From Alitta virens (taxonomy: Eukaryota > Annelida > Polychaeta > Phyllodocida > Nereididae): 64,000 nt of DNA. The DNA lies in NCBI GenBank assembly GCA_932294295.1, contig OW028582.1, positions 1,681,015 through 1,745,014 on the forward strand, given 5' to 3'. This document shows, piece after piece, positions 32,901 to 42,143 of this stretch. The notes beneath the pieces are model-generated. The model saw nothing but the letters and a program-made list of their open reading frames with translations. It made no database searches and was not told the origin of the DNA. The stretch's first letter is position 1; the number at the start of each line of letters is the position of its first letter. Position numbers and translations under genes: made by a program.

Positions 32901-35900
32901 TACTGTCAGCTCTTACTACCAGCTTTTACAGTCAGCTCTGACTACCAGCTTTTACAGTCAGCTCTTACTACAAGCTTTTACAGTCAGCTCTGACTACCAG
33001 CTTTTACAGTCAGCTCTTACTACCAGCTTTTACTGTCAGCTCTTACTACCAGCTTTTACAGTCAGCTCTGACTACCAGCTTTTACAGTCAGCTCTTACTG
33101 TCAGCTCTTACTACCAGCTTTTACAGTCAGCTCTTACTACCAGCTTTTACTGTCAGCTCTTACTACCAGCTTTTACAGTCAGCTCTGACTACCAGCTTTT
33201 ACAGTCAGCTCCTACTACCAGCTTTTACAGTCAGCTCCTACTACCAGCTTTTACTGTCAGCTCTGACTACCAGCTTTTACAGTCAGCTCTTACTACCAGC
33301 TTTTACTGTCAGCTCTTACTAATAGCTTTTACTGTCAGCTCTTACTACCAGCTTTTACTGTCAGCTCTTACTACCAGCTTTTACAGTCAGCTCTGACTAC
33401 CAGCTTTTACAGTCAGCTCTTACTACCAGCTTTTACAGTCAGCTCCTACTACCAGCTTTTACAGTCAGCTCTTACTACCAGCTTTTACTGTCAGCTCTTA
33501 CTACCAGCTTTTACAGTCAGCTCTGACTACCAGCTTTTACAGTCAGCTCTTACTACAAGCTTTTACTGTCAGCTCTTACTAATAGCTTTTACTGTCAGCT
33601 CTTACTACCAGCTTTTACTGTCAGCTCTTACTACCAGCTTTTACAGTCAGCTCTGACTACCAGCTTTTACAGTCAGCTCTTACTACAAGCTTTTACTGTC
33701 AGCTCTTACTACCAGCTTTTACTGTCAGCTCTTACTACCAGCTTTTACTGTCAGCTCTTACTACCAGCTTTTACAGTCAGCTCTGACTACCAGCTTTTAC
33801 AGTCAGCTCTTACTGTCAGCTCTTACTACCAGCTTTTACAGTCAGCTCTTACTACCAGCTTTTACAGTCAGCTCTTACTACCAGCTTTTACTGTCAGCTC
33901 TTACTACCAGCTTTTACAGTCAGCTCTGACTACCAGCTTTTACAGTCAGCTCTTACTACAAGCTTTTACTGTCAGCTCTTACTACCAGCTTTTACTGTCA
34001 GCTCTTACTACCAGCTTTTACTGTCAGCTCTTACTACCAGCTTTTACAGTCAGCTCTTACTACCAGCTTTTACTGTCAGCTCTTACTACCAGCTTTTACA
34101 GTCAGCTCTGACTACCAGCTTTTACAGTCAGCTCTTACTGTCAGCTCTTACTACCAGCTTTTACAGTCAGCTCTTACTACCAGCTTTTACAGTCAGCTCT
34201 TACTACCAGCTTTTACAGTCAGCTCTGACTACCAGCTTTTACAGTCAGCTCTTACTGTCAGCTCTTACTACCAGCTTTTACTGTCAGCTCTTACTACCAG
34301 CTTTTACTGTCAGCTCTTACTACCAGCTTTTACAGTCAGCTCTTACTACCAGCTTTTACTGTCAGCTCTTACTAATAGCTTTTACTGTCAGCTCTTACTA
34401 CCAGCTTTTACTGTCAGTTCTTACTGCCGTATTTACTCGAATAAACACACCCCTCAAATGGAGGCCCACCTGGAATAGAAGCCCCGGGTAGCTGCCTTCC
34501 AAAAAAATAAAGGCCCTCAAATAGAAGCCCCCCTTCTCCCGCAACCAGCCAGTTTATTTCATTACATGAACTGAGCTCCTCTCAAAATATTTGAGGTCTT
34601 CCAGAGGTATTTTTGTAAGATTTTTGCATTTAATTGTGCTTCATTGTTCCTCAATAGCGACCCACCTCGAATAGAGGCCAACCTCAAATAAAGGCCCTGC
34701 TAAGATGCTCTCTAAAAATTTAAAAGGGTTGGCTTCTATTCTAGTAAATACGGTATGGCATGTCTGCCTTTGACCGAATGCTCCCCCCCCCCCCCCTCCT
34801 AGACTTTTCCCCAGGCTACGGCCCTATAAGAATAAATACCTGCTTTAAGAGGCCGATATAAAAGGACTGAATTCTCTGAAGTCCGCTCTATGTCAGAAAT
34901 TTTATCATTTATTGTGAGAACCTTAGAGCATGATTTCATATTATATAAATAAATGAATGAGTCAATTACCTCAGATAAAGGTTCTTAGGAATAGGATAGT
35001 GCAATCCTCTAAGGCGAGTTCTTGCTGCTCAGAGGGTTCCATCTTAATTGTGGGAAAGCATTAGGCTGTACACCTTTATCTTTATAACGATACGATACGT
35101 ATCACGATACAGTAAAACCGATACGATATGTATCATGATACGTATCGTTAAGCTATATCAACGAAAAAAGCCTACAATACTGACAATCCACTATGAAATG
35201 TAATGAATAAATATTTATGGAATAATCCAGACTGTTGTTTAATGTCATTACAATTAAAGTGGCTGATATTTTTTTTAAAAGCACCAGAACATCTGGGTAG
35301 CAGGTGTTTGTATGCAAAAAACGCCGATCTGCATACCGTTTAATTGCATCGTTATTATTACATAACGGTTATCAATACCCGTATCGTTATCCTTGTACCG
35401 GTACAAACGGTATATCGAGAACCGGTGTACAGCCCTAGAAAGCATAGCTCCCAAGTTTCAGAAACTGGTTTGCTGGTCACCCGAGTGAGGCCGGGGTCCT
35501 GGATTCCGCAGACCGCCCCCTGGACGCTCTGGCATCTGATGTGCTCTGATGTGCATTCTGGGTATTTAAAGGGGAACTAACCCCTTTTGCACTTCACCTC
35601 TCAGATGTTAGCTTGGGTCCATAGAAACACATCCCCGATATTCATAACTTGTATATATGCCCTGGTAATGAAATATCCTGCATTTATTAGCTCCGTTTTG
35701 TGAACTACGGAGGCCGCCATTTTCTACCTTCCCAGGTGTTTTGTTCTCGCCGGAAATACGTCACTATTGTACTTAGGTCAAAGGCAATGAGTGCCAAGTG
35801 CAATCCAATTGCTTGACTATAGGTTAGCAGTGTCAGAAACAGGCAAAATGTGTTAATTGCAATTGAAATAAGAGCATGTCACTGTCCTAACCAAGTGTCA

Positions 35901-38900
35901 AGTAAATTGCCATTAAACAATTTGAGACTATGCAATTATAGATAAATGTAATGTAAATTGCACTATATAGTATAGTATAGAAGATAAATTTCTTTAAACA
36001 ATACCACTGCAGTGCACGAAAAATGTTTTAAGATATTTTATCTTCTTATGCTTGCTTTCAACTATTAAACTAAAGAAATTGAAAGTTAAACAAAACCAAG
36101 CTGTCAGAGCAATATTTAAATTAAACAGAAGAACCAGACTAATCCCATTTTATAAGAAAGCTGAGATACTTGTGTTAGAAGATCTAGTAGATTTGTCTCT
36201 GTTAGGTATTTCATATAGGTATGTGAATGATACTCTGCCAAAACGTATTGCCAATTTATTTGAAATTCCATCGCATAACCTAGCAACTAGAAATAAAAAT
36301 ATTTTGCAAACACCTATTCATACCCTTCAGATTTATAATACCTTTGGCTGCATTTACCACAGCAATTAAGAAATGTAAATACTCAAATATAATTTGTAAA
36401 ATCCTATTCAAAATCACGTTTCAATCATAATTAGCATTATATATATATATATATATATTTTATTTTTTTCTTCTCTCTTTTCATTGAAAAATGCTGTTGA
36501 TAATGCGAAAATTAAGTCCATTGTTTATTTTTCTCGTTTTCTTGTTGCCTTGTTTTATATATTCTGTATTTTTGATTGAGTAAATTTTTTTTTTCTTTTA
36601 TCTGGGGGCATCCACCCTATGGGTTACTGTATATTGTTAAACACTCGGGTGTAGCCCCATTACCAGTCAGTTTTGTGATATTCCTATGTAACACTAAGTT
36701 GTAAAATTGTATTTGAGGAGATTGGTGAATAAATAAACTCTCTAAAAACTCTATGCATGTATATAATATTTTGGTTTACATTGTATTAGATTTTAACATT
36801 ATGTATTCTATCTATCTATCTATCTATCTAACTATCGAACTATGCACTTGTTAATAGAACAGTGTTAAACAATTAAAATCCATTTCTGCAGCAAATACGT
36901 TTTTTTTTAAAGAAAAAAAGTGTATTTATTTATTACAACTTGAATTTTAGCTTAGTCCTTCCTCCTCCCGCATGAGTTTTAAATATGTCTAGCAATGCAT
37001 GCTTTCAAGTTGCATACAAATGAACAAGTACAACTTGTTCATTAATATAATACATTTTGCCAATCTTGAGTTATGTCAAATACTAACACTAACTTTACTT
37101 AGTAAACTCCCGTGCTTGGGTAAAAAGTTGTATATAATCAAATGCTAATTATTATATACAAATTGTTCATTGCAATCATGCTGTATTCCAAAAACGTCTA
37201 ATTAACTTCTTGTAGTTATGCTATATTGTTCTACACTAAATTGCAATGAACTGGATTGCAATCTGTGCAAGATCGCACTTAGGACATAAGTGACGTCACG
37301 GCCTTGCGTGCCGTGCGCAATAATGGCGGCCCCCAGCGTTGTCGGGGGTGGTGCATATTGCATGTTTATATAGGCTAAAATTCATACTAAACTCCTCTTT
37401 TGAACACTTTTTTTCGCGGCAATTGATATTTTAATATCTAATTGATCTTTTAAAATAAACATACTAATCTCCTTTAGTTCCCCTTTAAGATCTACTAATA
37501 GCCCAAACAATTTTTTTTTTACTTTAATTTGCTAAATTTGATACCCACAATTGCACTGTAAATAAATTTACTCCTTTAACCACCAAGTATAACCTTGTAA
37601 AACTGGGCATAGTGCCAAAAGAGGGTCTTTGGCTAATGTTTGCTGGTAGGAGGATTTTGACATTAAATGCTGGTCAGACCCGCCAAATGAGAGGTTCACT
37701 TGGGAGCAATGCGAAAGACATTTAGCTTCGGTCGACATTTAGCTTTGGTTTTCCAAAAAGTATACCTTTTCATGTGGCAGCCATATTGGCATTTTTGCCT
37801 CATTGACCTCTCTTTAGATATAAGTATTGTGACATCATCAGTAGACAATGACCATGGTGAGGTCACAGAGTGCGAGACAATGGTCAAGTAATGACGTCAT
37901 AATATGTGACATAATCCAAATGAGGTCAGTGAGACAAAAATGCCAAGGTGGCTGCCGTGTGAAAAGGAAATACTACATTTTTCAATAAATGTTTTTTTTT
38001 AAATTTGATTTTGAAACAGCCCCAGAAAATTCCGGAGGTCAAGGTCGTACGTCCAATACCAATTAACCGACGACTCACCTCGACCCCTCCGCCTATCGTC
38101 AAGGTAACCACTGACGAAGATGAGGATGAAGAGGAGGAGCTGGAGAATGTGTTTCTCTTGCAAAACATTGAAGTGGATGAAGATCATTTGGGTGAGAATA
38201 TGTTTCTCAGAGTGACATATTGGATACTTAAAATTTGATGATTTGGGTAGCAAAATAAAGAAAACTTTTCAATTTTTGATAAAATATTTTAAAACTGAAA
38301 CTTTAAAATCACTTTGTAAAGAAATGTCGTAAGTTCAAGTAAAGAAAATATGATAGGAGAAAATTGTCAAAAACTAGTAAAAGTAATTGCAAATAATTCC
38401 TAGTAATATTATTGTCTTAAACACCAGGGAAAGAAAATACTTGGTTTACGTAATTTCCTTACTCTTTTTGAGTGAACCAAGATCGATGAAGTGTCATTGT
38501 ATGTAGCTCCGGTGTGTGGCTGCTCCGACCATGCTCCGAGGGGGGGGGCCTAGCTCAGAGGCAGCACTCTGGACTTCCAACCGCTGGGTACCGGTTTCGT
38601 ACCTTGTCGAGCCTAAGTTGGATGGCTGTTTCCTCCTTCGTCTCATTGCCATGGTCCCTGCCTGTCCTAATTAGTCCATTAGCTGCAGAAATACAGGACG
38701 TAAAGCCCTAATCACCCACCCATGCTCCGTTGGTTGCGGCCAGCAGCTACATTTGGTGATGTCATCAAAGACTCATCTTACCTTGTAACAGAATATGATG
38801 TCACAAAATAGATGACATCATTATGTAATGCTCAACTGAATCGATTTCAGTGACCTCTGGTGGGACTCCATCTTCCTAAAGCGAGACTGCCCCTCCTTCG

Positions 38901-41819
38901 CGTTAACCTGGCTGCAGACTTGTAATTTTTCGCAGTATTTTGCAACACACTGACAAATATTTAGTTTGGACAATATACACACCTTATTTTAGATTTGTAT
39001 CTTTTTTTTCTTTTCTTTTTCCAGTAAAACAATCACCAATTGATATCGTTACCCAAGATGTACAAGTGGACGACAGCCTGAACAGAATTCCTCTGCAATA
39101 TTATTACGTACCAGAAAATTCCCAATACATCGTTAACACGGGGTCGACAATTGAGCTTTCAGTGGATTATCATGAATCGAGTAAGTTTTTCTGATTGGTG
39201 CTTTTCTGAACTAACTTGTAAAATTCAATTATTGGTGTTTTGCTGAACTAACTTGTAAAATAAAAATTTATTTGTCTCAGTGCCAGGGTTGGTAAAAATC
39301 ATGAATATATTTTTTTTAATAAAAATTTTTTATAAATTTTGACAAATTTTTTTATGTGAATCGGATTTTTTTTAATGATGCAATTAGGGCCTGAGCATCA
39401 GCCAATTAATTGTAACCCATTCCTTCGTAAACTTACTAAACTCTGTTCTAAAAATTAACAGAACTTTGACTTATTGAACAACTTGGATTTAAAATTTTTT
39501 TTACTTAAACCAATCAAGTTGTACTAAAATAAATCATGCTTTGAGTTGTAAAAAAGAATCAAGTTTTCAACTGAATAAACTTCTAAAAAAAAAAATCTAA
39601 AATAGATTTAAATCTGCTAACCCTTCACTGGCCTGAGGCTTAGTAAGCTTAATTATATGACCAACTGCCAGAGGTAGATGTAATGATGAGATGATCAGGC
39701 TTTTGAAGCCTCACTGATAATCACCATATTACAGCCAAGCCTGCGTCAAGACTCCAGACATTTATTTGCCTTCATACATAATCACATGAAACAATAATTA
39801 TAAAACTTGCCTATTTTCTGTACTGAATTGAATTCACATCAGATGTTTCGTTTGACCTTGCAGGACTAACGGGAGGACCGCTAGGGAATTGTAACTTTCG
39901 TTTGGACCACATCGACTTCCACTGGGGAGACACCATTGACCGAGGGTCAGAGCATTCCGTGGACGGTAGAAAATTCCCTGCTGAGGTACGCTAACTTTGA
40001 AGTGTGTTATAGCTTTACTAAATGTACAAACAAGTATTGAGACAATTTTTTCACCTGTTCTCTAAAAATTGGCAATTTTCTGTGTATATTAGCATCATCG
40101 AACTATATTTAATTTGTGTTATGAGATGTCCGCTGTATTAGCATAGAATATTAAAAATACACCAAATTTTATATAATAGCAATTGCATTTTATACTACTT
40201 TTTATTCAAATATTGACTTTGACTTTGCGTACAAACTGACCTCTTTTTGAAAATATGCTCACAATTTCTGACTTATAATCGAATTGAATTGAGCCATGAA
40301 AGATTCTGAATTTATTCGATATTCAATTATTTGCAGTGTCATTTTATCCACTGGAATGAAGAGCTGTACCAATCTTTCAAAGAGGCTACTCAGTTTGAAG
40401 ATGGGCTGGCCATTATCGTGGTATTTTTACAGGTAAATAATGCTTAATTGTTAACATTTTAGTCATTAAAAATCGCTTCATTTGGTGTTAATTCAAAGTT
40501 TTCTTGCGCTGTATTATTCAGGTGGACGGGAAAATGATGTCCGACCACTTAGGACTGCATGTCGTCACCAGGTGTCTCTCCGATCTGTGTTTCAAGGGGC
40601 AAAAAGTTCCAATTCTAGGAGGATTTGACCCCACCACTTTGTTTCCAGGTTATCTTCATAGCTTGTTGATTTTAGTGCATGTTATATGTATTCCGAATAA
40701 AATAAAGTTGATATCTCACTTCGCAGAATTTTTAAAAATAATTGAAGGCCTTTCTATCGTCCCTTTTTAGAAAACCAAGAAGAATTCTGGACTTACGAGG
40801 GGTCAGTTACGACGCCTCCTTACTACGAAAATGTCACTTGGATTATATTCAGGAGACCTATCAACATTTCAAACTTGCAGGTATTTAAAACAATGCGCAT
40901 ATTACGAAATTCCAAATGCAAATTCTTACCGAGTAGCGTCCAGTGGAACTTAGCTTTAATTGTGAGGTGGTCTAACTATTGAGGTGGTCTCTGTAAGGGC
41001 TGTTCCATTTAAATAAAAAAGTGGGGGGGGGGGGGGGTGGCGACTTAGGTTTGCATGTCGTCACCAGGTGTCTCTCCGATCTGTGTTTCAAGGTTCACAA
41101 AAAGATGGGGGGGGGGGGGGGGTGTTGTTTACCAATATTTTAATATCTTAATGCAGGAAAAAGCAGGGGTTGGAGGGGACTGGCAAAAAACATATCGGGG
41201 GTGGGGGATCTGAAAATGTTCCTGTAAACCCCCACCCCCCACCTCCTCTTTTTAAAAATAGAACAGCCCTAACCGCAATTGTATTGAGATTAGCGAAAGT
41301 TTACCGAAACCTTCACCAAACAGTTACCTGGCAGTTACCCAAACATGTAAAGTCAGCTATCGGACAGCTACCATGCAGTTACCCAAACTTTCTACTGCAT
41401 ATTACTAAAAAAGTTGAAAAATTTAGCAAGGGTCTACGTGCTAGACTAAGAATATTTGCAGATTTTTTGAGCGCGTCTCTCCGGCGCTCGGCTAGCTTAC
41501 TTTTCTGATCTATTATTGTGTAACATTTATTGCCAAAGTATATTAATTGTCTGAACGTAATCTTAAATGTGACCATCTTCCATAGGTAGAGCTGTTTAAG
41601 GCTACCTTTAACAGAGTTCTGCAGTTTTCACTGTTCCATACAGCATAATAATCATAAAAGTTGACCTTTTTTTAAACTTACATCTTGCAGATTGAAAGAT
41701 TCCGGCAGCTAAACAGGCACCGCGAAAGAAATCCAAATCAACAGAGACTCGTTAATAATTACAGAAGTATTCAACCGCTCGGTGACAGACTGGTCAGGGG
41801 GAACTTTAACCCTGAATAA
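23916..41819 (+). CDS. TNF-receptor-like ectodomain + transmembrane helix + cytoplasmic carbonic-anhydrase-like domain (fusion receptor), 11 coding exons
   Basis: Coding exons: 23916-23978, 28170-29796, 30502-30545, 32369-32512, 38020-38191, 39025-39180, 39864-39985, 40337-40432, 40522-40648, 40771-40880, 41691-41819. They join in phase to 929 aa. Order: signal peptide (1-~25), TNFR cysteine-rich repeats (~28-108), a charged linker of ~470 residues, a transmembrane helix (~589-611) followed by Arg-Arg, an acidic cytoplasmic stretch (~655-683), then an alpha-CA-like domain (~686-929). N-out/C-in topology puts the CA part in the cytosol, where a TNF receptor would carry a death domain or TRAF motif; neither is seen. 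Exons 5-8 contain no Met, so the CA part cannot begin on its own there. The CA domain looks closest to CA-related protein VIII: an acidic run precedes it and one zinc His is replaced. Ligand and signalling role are unknown. AATAAA at 42138 is a candidate poly(A) signal. Confidence 0.8.
24003..24485. repeat. Tandem satellite, ~98-bp unit, about five diverged copies
   Basis: Units begin at about 24005, 24101, 24203, 24300 and 24402 with TTTGTCCGATTATAAATCAA and contain AGTGCATTGGTAGTGCTATT. Divergence rises along the array. It starts only ~25 bp after the signal-peptide exon donor. Confidence 0.8.
25002..25302. mobile_element. MITE 'GTGCAGTATAGCGGACC' copy 5
   Basis: Left GGGTATAGTGCAGTATAGCG, right CCACTATACTGTACTTTTTC. 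More diverged inside than other copies. It lies in the first coding intron of the fusion gene. Confidence 0.8.
25320..25440 (+). repeat. Probable LINE/SINE 3' tail
   Basis: GGTGCTCCCCTTGCCAGCGA, then ATTAAATAAAGTTATTCTGA and repeats of ATTCTGA/GTTCTGA. The short terminal repeat of TTCTGA after a poly(A)-like AATAAA suggests a retroelement end. No coding part is left. Confidence 0.35.
26085..26563 (+). repeat. Dispersed repeat copy A (inverted partner at 52244-52743), with protein-like segment
   Basis: Nearly 480 bp match the reverse complement of 52244-52743 (for example TGTAGAGAGGTATG, GGAATCCTTC...GTGTGGCTCA, TTTAAAGTTA). In copy A, ATG at 26372 opens MPAEAKYFSYENALESF, then VWLRKVPLIWNMDKPSG, then LLITSVMKIMPHIR, ending at ATCAG|GTCAGT. 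It looks like a captured or TE-encoded exon. It is not in phase with the flanking receptor exons. Confidence 0.75.
26564..28169. other. Remainder of the first coding intron of the fusion gene
   Basis: A SINE-2 fragment (26735-26850), an ATCGATT-rich stretch resembling the CGATA-type MITE (26890-27070) and unique AT-rich DNA up to the exon at 28170. No extra exon recognised. Confidence 0.5.
28170..29796 (+). CDS. Exon 2 of the fusion gene: TNFR cysteine-rich repeats and long acidic linker
   Basis: This 1,627-bp exon opens in phase 0 and ends at CAG A|GTAAGA in phase 1. Its first ~85 residues are TNFR-type: CINCPAGTYSS, THCILCSMCGPDLY and HPCNATSDVVCELC reproduce the cysteine spacing and the T/S-D-x-V-C end of TNFR_c6 modules, with one partial and one full repeat. 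The remaining ~450 residues are rich in Asp, Glu, Lys, Asn and Pro, with several N-x-S/T sites, and are probably disordered. Residues encoded at about 28799-29020 contain a 37-residue tandem duplication with the shared core DDPEKIVPNN. Reading past the donor reaches a stop at 29835 after a Lys-rich tail. Confidence 0.85.
30816..31195 (+). mobile_element. Two tandem tRNA-derived SINE-1 copies
   Basis: Copies at 30816-31005 and 31008-31195. Each starts with a tRNA-like head (box A CTCAGTGGTAGC; box B GGTTCAATTCC) and shares the body GTTGGATGGCTGTTTCATCT, CATTGCCATGGTCCCTGCCT, then CTAATCCACCC. The anticodon stem is degenerate, so these are not tRNA genes. Other copies: 38538-38722 (+) and 42628-42806 (-). 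Confidence 0.85.
31409..31623. mobile_element. Palindromic MITE (CCTTTTCACGTGGCGGCCAT family), copy 1
   Basis: Left CCCTTTTCGCGTGGCGGCCA with TTTGTCTCACTGACCTC pairs with the right end GAGGTCAGTGAAGCAAAAAT and ACATGGCTGTTGTGTGAAAA. Contains TGACGTCA-like spacers. Copy 2 is at 37764-37968. Confidence 0.75.
31926..32328. mobile_element. MITE with ends GGGGAGAAAAA, copy 2, carrying a CRE-like minisatellite
   Basis: Left GGGGAGAAAAAAAAAAGGTA, right GTACTTTTTCTCCCC, with CCTACAGGGGGCACTAC matching the copy at 15417-15590. Between 32010 and 32280 about a dozen ~12-18-bp units of the type GATGATGTCACAATATA are arrayed, several with perfect TGACGTCA. Confidence 0.75.
32369..32512 (+). CDS. Exon 4 of the fusion gene: single transmembrane helix
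   Basis: Forty-eight codons in phase 0/0 encode ESAELIWDSV, then a hydrophobic run (SPLALAMTIITSGFLFFFIG...FFY, about 23 residues), then RRSGSHYRQ. The flanking charges follow the positive-inside rule, with acidic residues before and Arg-Arg after the helix. This sets the preceding TNFR part outside and the following CA part in the cytosol. The donor CAG|GTAACA lies about 55 bp before the 26-bp minisatellite. Confidence 0.8.
32567..34432. repeat. 26-bp minisatellite, about 70 copies
   Basis: The unit CAGCTCTTACTAC + CAGCTTTTACTGT (two related 13-mers) repeats for ~1.87 kb with variants (ACTACAAGC, ACTAATAGC, CTCTGACTACC, TTTTACAGT). Single 13-bp half-units are inserted in places (e.g. 33093, 33806), which shifts the register. 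Because 26 is not a multiple of 3, three units make a 26-codon period that reads as a false 346-codon ORF. It sits just after the transmembrane exon. Confidence 0.95.
34426..34756. mobile_element. MITE with ends CCGTATTTACTCGAATA / TATTCTAGTAAATACGG
   Basis: Terminal inverted repeats of ~17 bp. The interior repeats AATAGAAGCCC / AATAAAGGCCC motifs in direct and inverse order. Directly adjoins the minisatellite. Confidence 0.8.
35053..35441. mobile_element. MITE with ends AGGCTGTACACC / GGTGTACAGCCCT
   Basis: Inverted ends plus internal ACGATACGATACGTATCACG and CCGGTACAAACGGTATATCG blocks, related to the element at 12837-13316. Confidence 0.7.
35566..37488. mobile_element. TTAA-flanked DNA transposon remnant (piggyBac/Kolobok type), interrupted by a LINE
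   Basis: Both ends carry TTAA, followed inward by AGGGGAACTAA on the left and its complement TTTAGTTCCCCT on the right. Subterminal regions also pair loosely (a CpG-rich part with CGTCACT on the left, GTGACGTCACGG on the right). No transposase frame is seen. The centre is a truncated LINE, inserted or internal. TTAA target duplication is used by the piggyBac and Kolobok superfamilies. Confidence 0.65.
36040..36760 (+). mobile_element. LINE (non-LTR retrotransposon) 3' end with C-terminal ORF2 fragment
   Basis: Positions 36052-36369 encode KKLKVKQNQAVRAIFKLNRR, then PFYKKAEILVLEDLVDLSLL, then PKRIANLFEIPSHNLATRN. This is the usual tail after the reverse transcriptase of Jockey/CR1-like LINEs. 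A 3' UTR-like stretch follows and ends near AATAAATAAACTCTC. The start is truncated, as is usual for LINE copies. It sits inside the TTAA-flanked element at 35566-37488, in the intron between fusion-gene exons 4 and 5. Confidence 0.75.
37764..37968. mobile_element. Palindromic MITE (CCTTTTCATGTGGCAGCCAT family), copy 2
   Basis: Left ACCTTTTCATGTGGCAGCCA, right AAGGTGGCTGCCGTGTGAAA, with TGACGTCATAATATGTGACA inside. Ends ~50 bp before the acceptor of fusion-gene exon 5, so it contributes to the intron's branch-point region. Confidence 0.75.
38020..41819 (+). CDS. Exons 5-11 of the fusion gene: acidic tail and alpha-carbonic-anhydrase-like domain
   Basis: Exon 5 encodes a basic/Pro segment and then DEDEDEEEELENVFLL. 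The CA fold starts with KQSPIDI (residue ~685) and includes LTGGPLGN, FHWGDTIDRGSEHSVDG, ECHFIHWN, GLAIIVVFLQ, FWTYEGSVTTPP, NVTWIIFRRPI and a C-terminal QPLGDRLVRGNF. Compared with CA II numbering, the gate Glu106 (GSEH), Thr199 (SVTTPP) and Trp209 (VTW) are kept. The zinc triad reads Asp753-His755-His778 instead of His94-His96-His119, and the proton-shuttle His64 is Ser724. The first ~25 residues of the classical fold (WGY...W) are not recognisable. This suggests a CA-related, possibly non-catalytic, binding domain. Confidence 0.85.
38538..38722 (+). mobile_element. tRNA-derived SINE-1 copy 3
   Basis: GGCCTAGCTCAGAGGCAGCA head, GGTTTCGTACC box B region (decayed), then GTTGGATGGCTGTTTCCTCC body and CCTAATCACCCACCC end. 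Intron between exons 5 and 6. Confidence 0.8.
40997..41269. mobile_element. Harbinger-type MITE carrying a copy of carbonic-anhydrase exon sequence
   Basis: TAA flanks; left GGGCTGTTCCATTTAAATAA, right AAAATAGAACAGCCC. Between two G-runs, 41052-41093 is identical over 42 bp to 40556-40597 of exon 9 of the same gene, with ~10 more diverged bases to the left. Other MITE copies in the window lack this segment. The rest (ATTTTAATATCTTAATGCAG, C-run) is standard family sequence. Confidence 0.9.
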
Positions 41820-42137
41820 ATTAATACGCTTTAAAATTTTAGTGATGTACAAAAAAAAGTTATATTCTTCCGATAACTTGTGCTCACAAGCTGTCAAAAG
41901 TTTCTTATATATATGTCTTCTTTTGTATTATAAGATATTCTTTTATTTATTGGTAGAATGTGTACGATGCTTTGAGGATTAAATTGCATACAGTATTATT
42001 ATTATGCTAGCTAATACATTTGACGCGCATTCTCTGTACAGCTTCGTTCAAGTGTCAATTGAGACATTCATAAATGAATTCTTTATTCAAATGTTGTACA
42101 TTATTATTTGTGTGCCACACCGTGATGTATTATGGCG

Positions 42138-42143
42138 AATAAA
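42138..42143 (+). terminator. Candidate poly(A) signal of the fusion gene
   Basis: AATAAA lies 319 bp after the stop at 41819, with no closer match to the consensus other than the AATAAA that overlaps the stop codon itself (41815-41820), which would leave almost no 3' UTR. Confidence 0.45.

Noticed and set aside
32356..33396. A 346-codon open frame starting in the transmembrane exon
   Set aside because: After 32512 it is only the 26-bp minisatellite read in a frame that happens to lack stops. The true frame of the exon is different (phase 0 from 32369), and a good donor ends it at 32512.
38192..39024. A missing exon for the N-terminal WGY part of the CA domain
   Set aside because: I looked for an in-phase (1/1) exon and found only a SINE and MITE-like sequence. 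The neighbouring exons already join in phase.
41170..41508. A 112-codon open frame in the intron of the fusion gene
   Set aside because: It starts inside a MITE, is poly-Gly/Pro from G/C-runs, and has no splice logic or recognisable domain.
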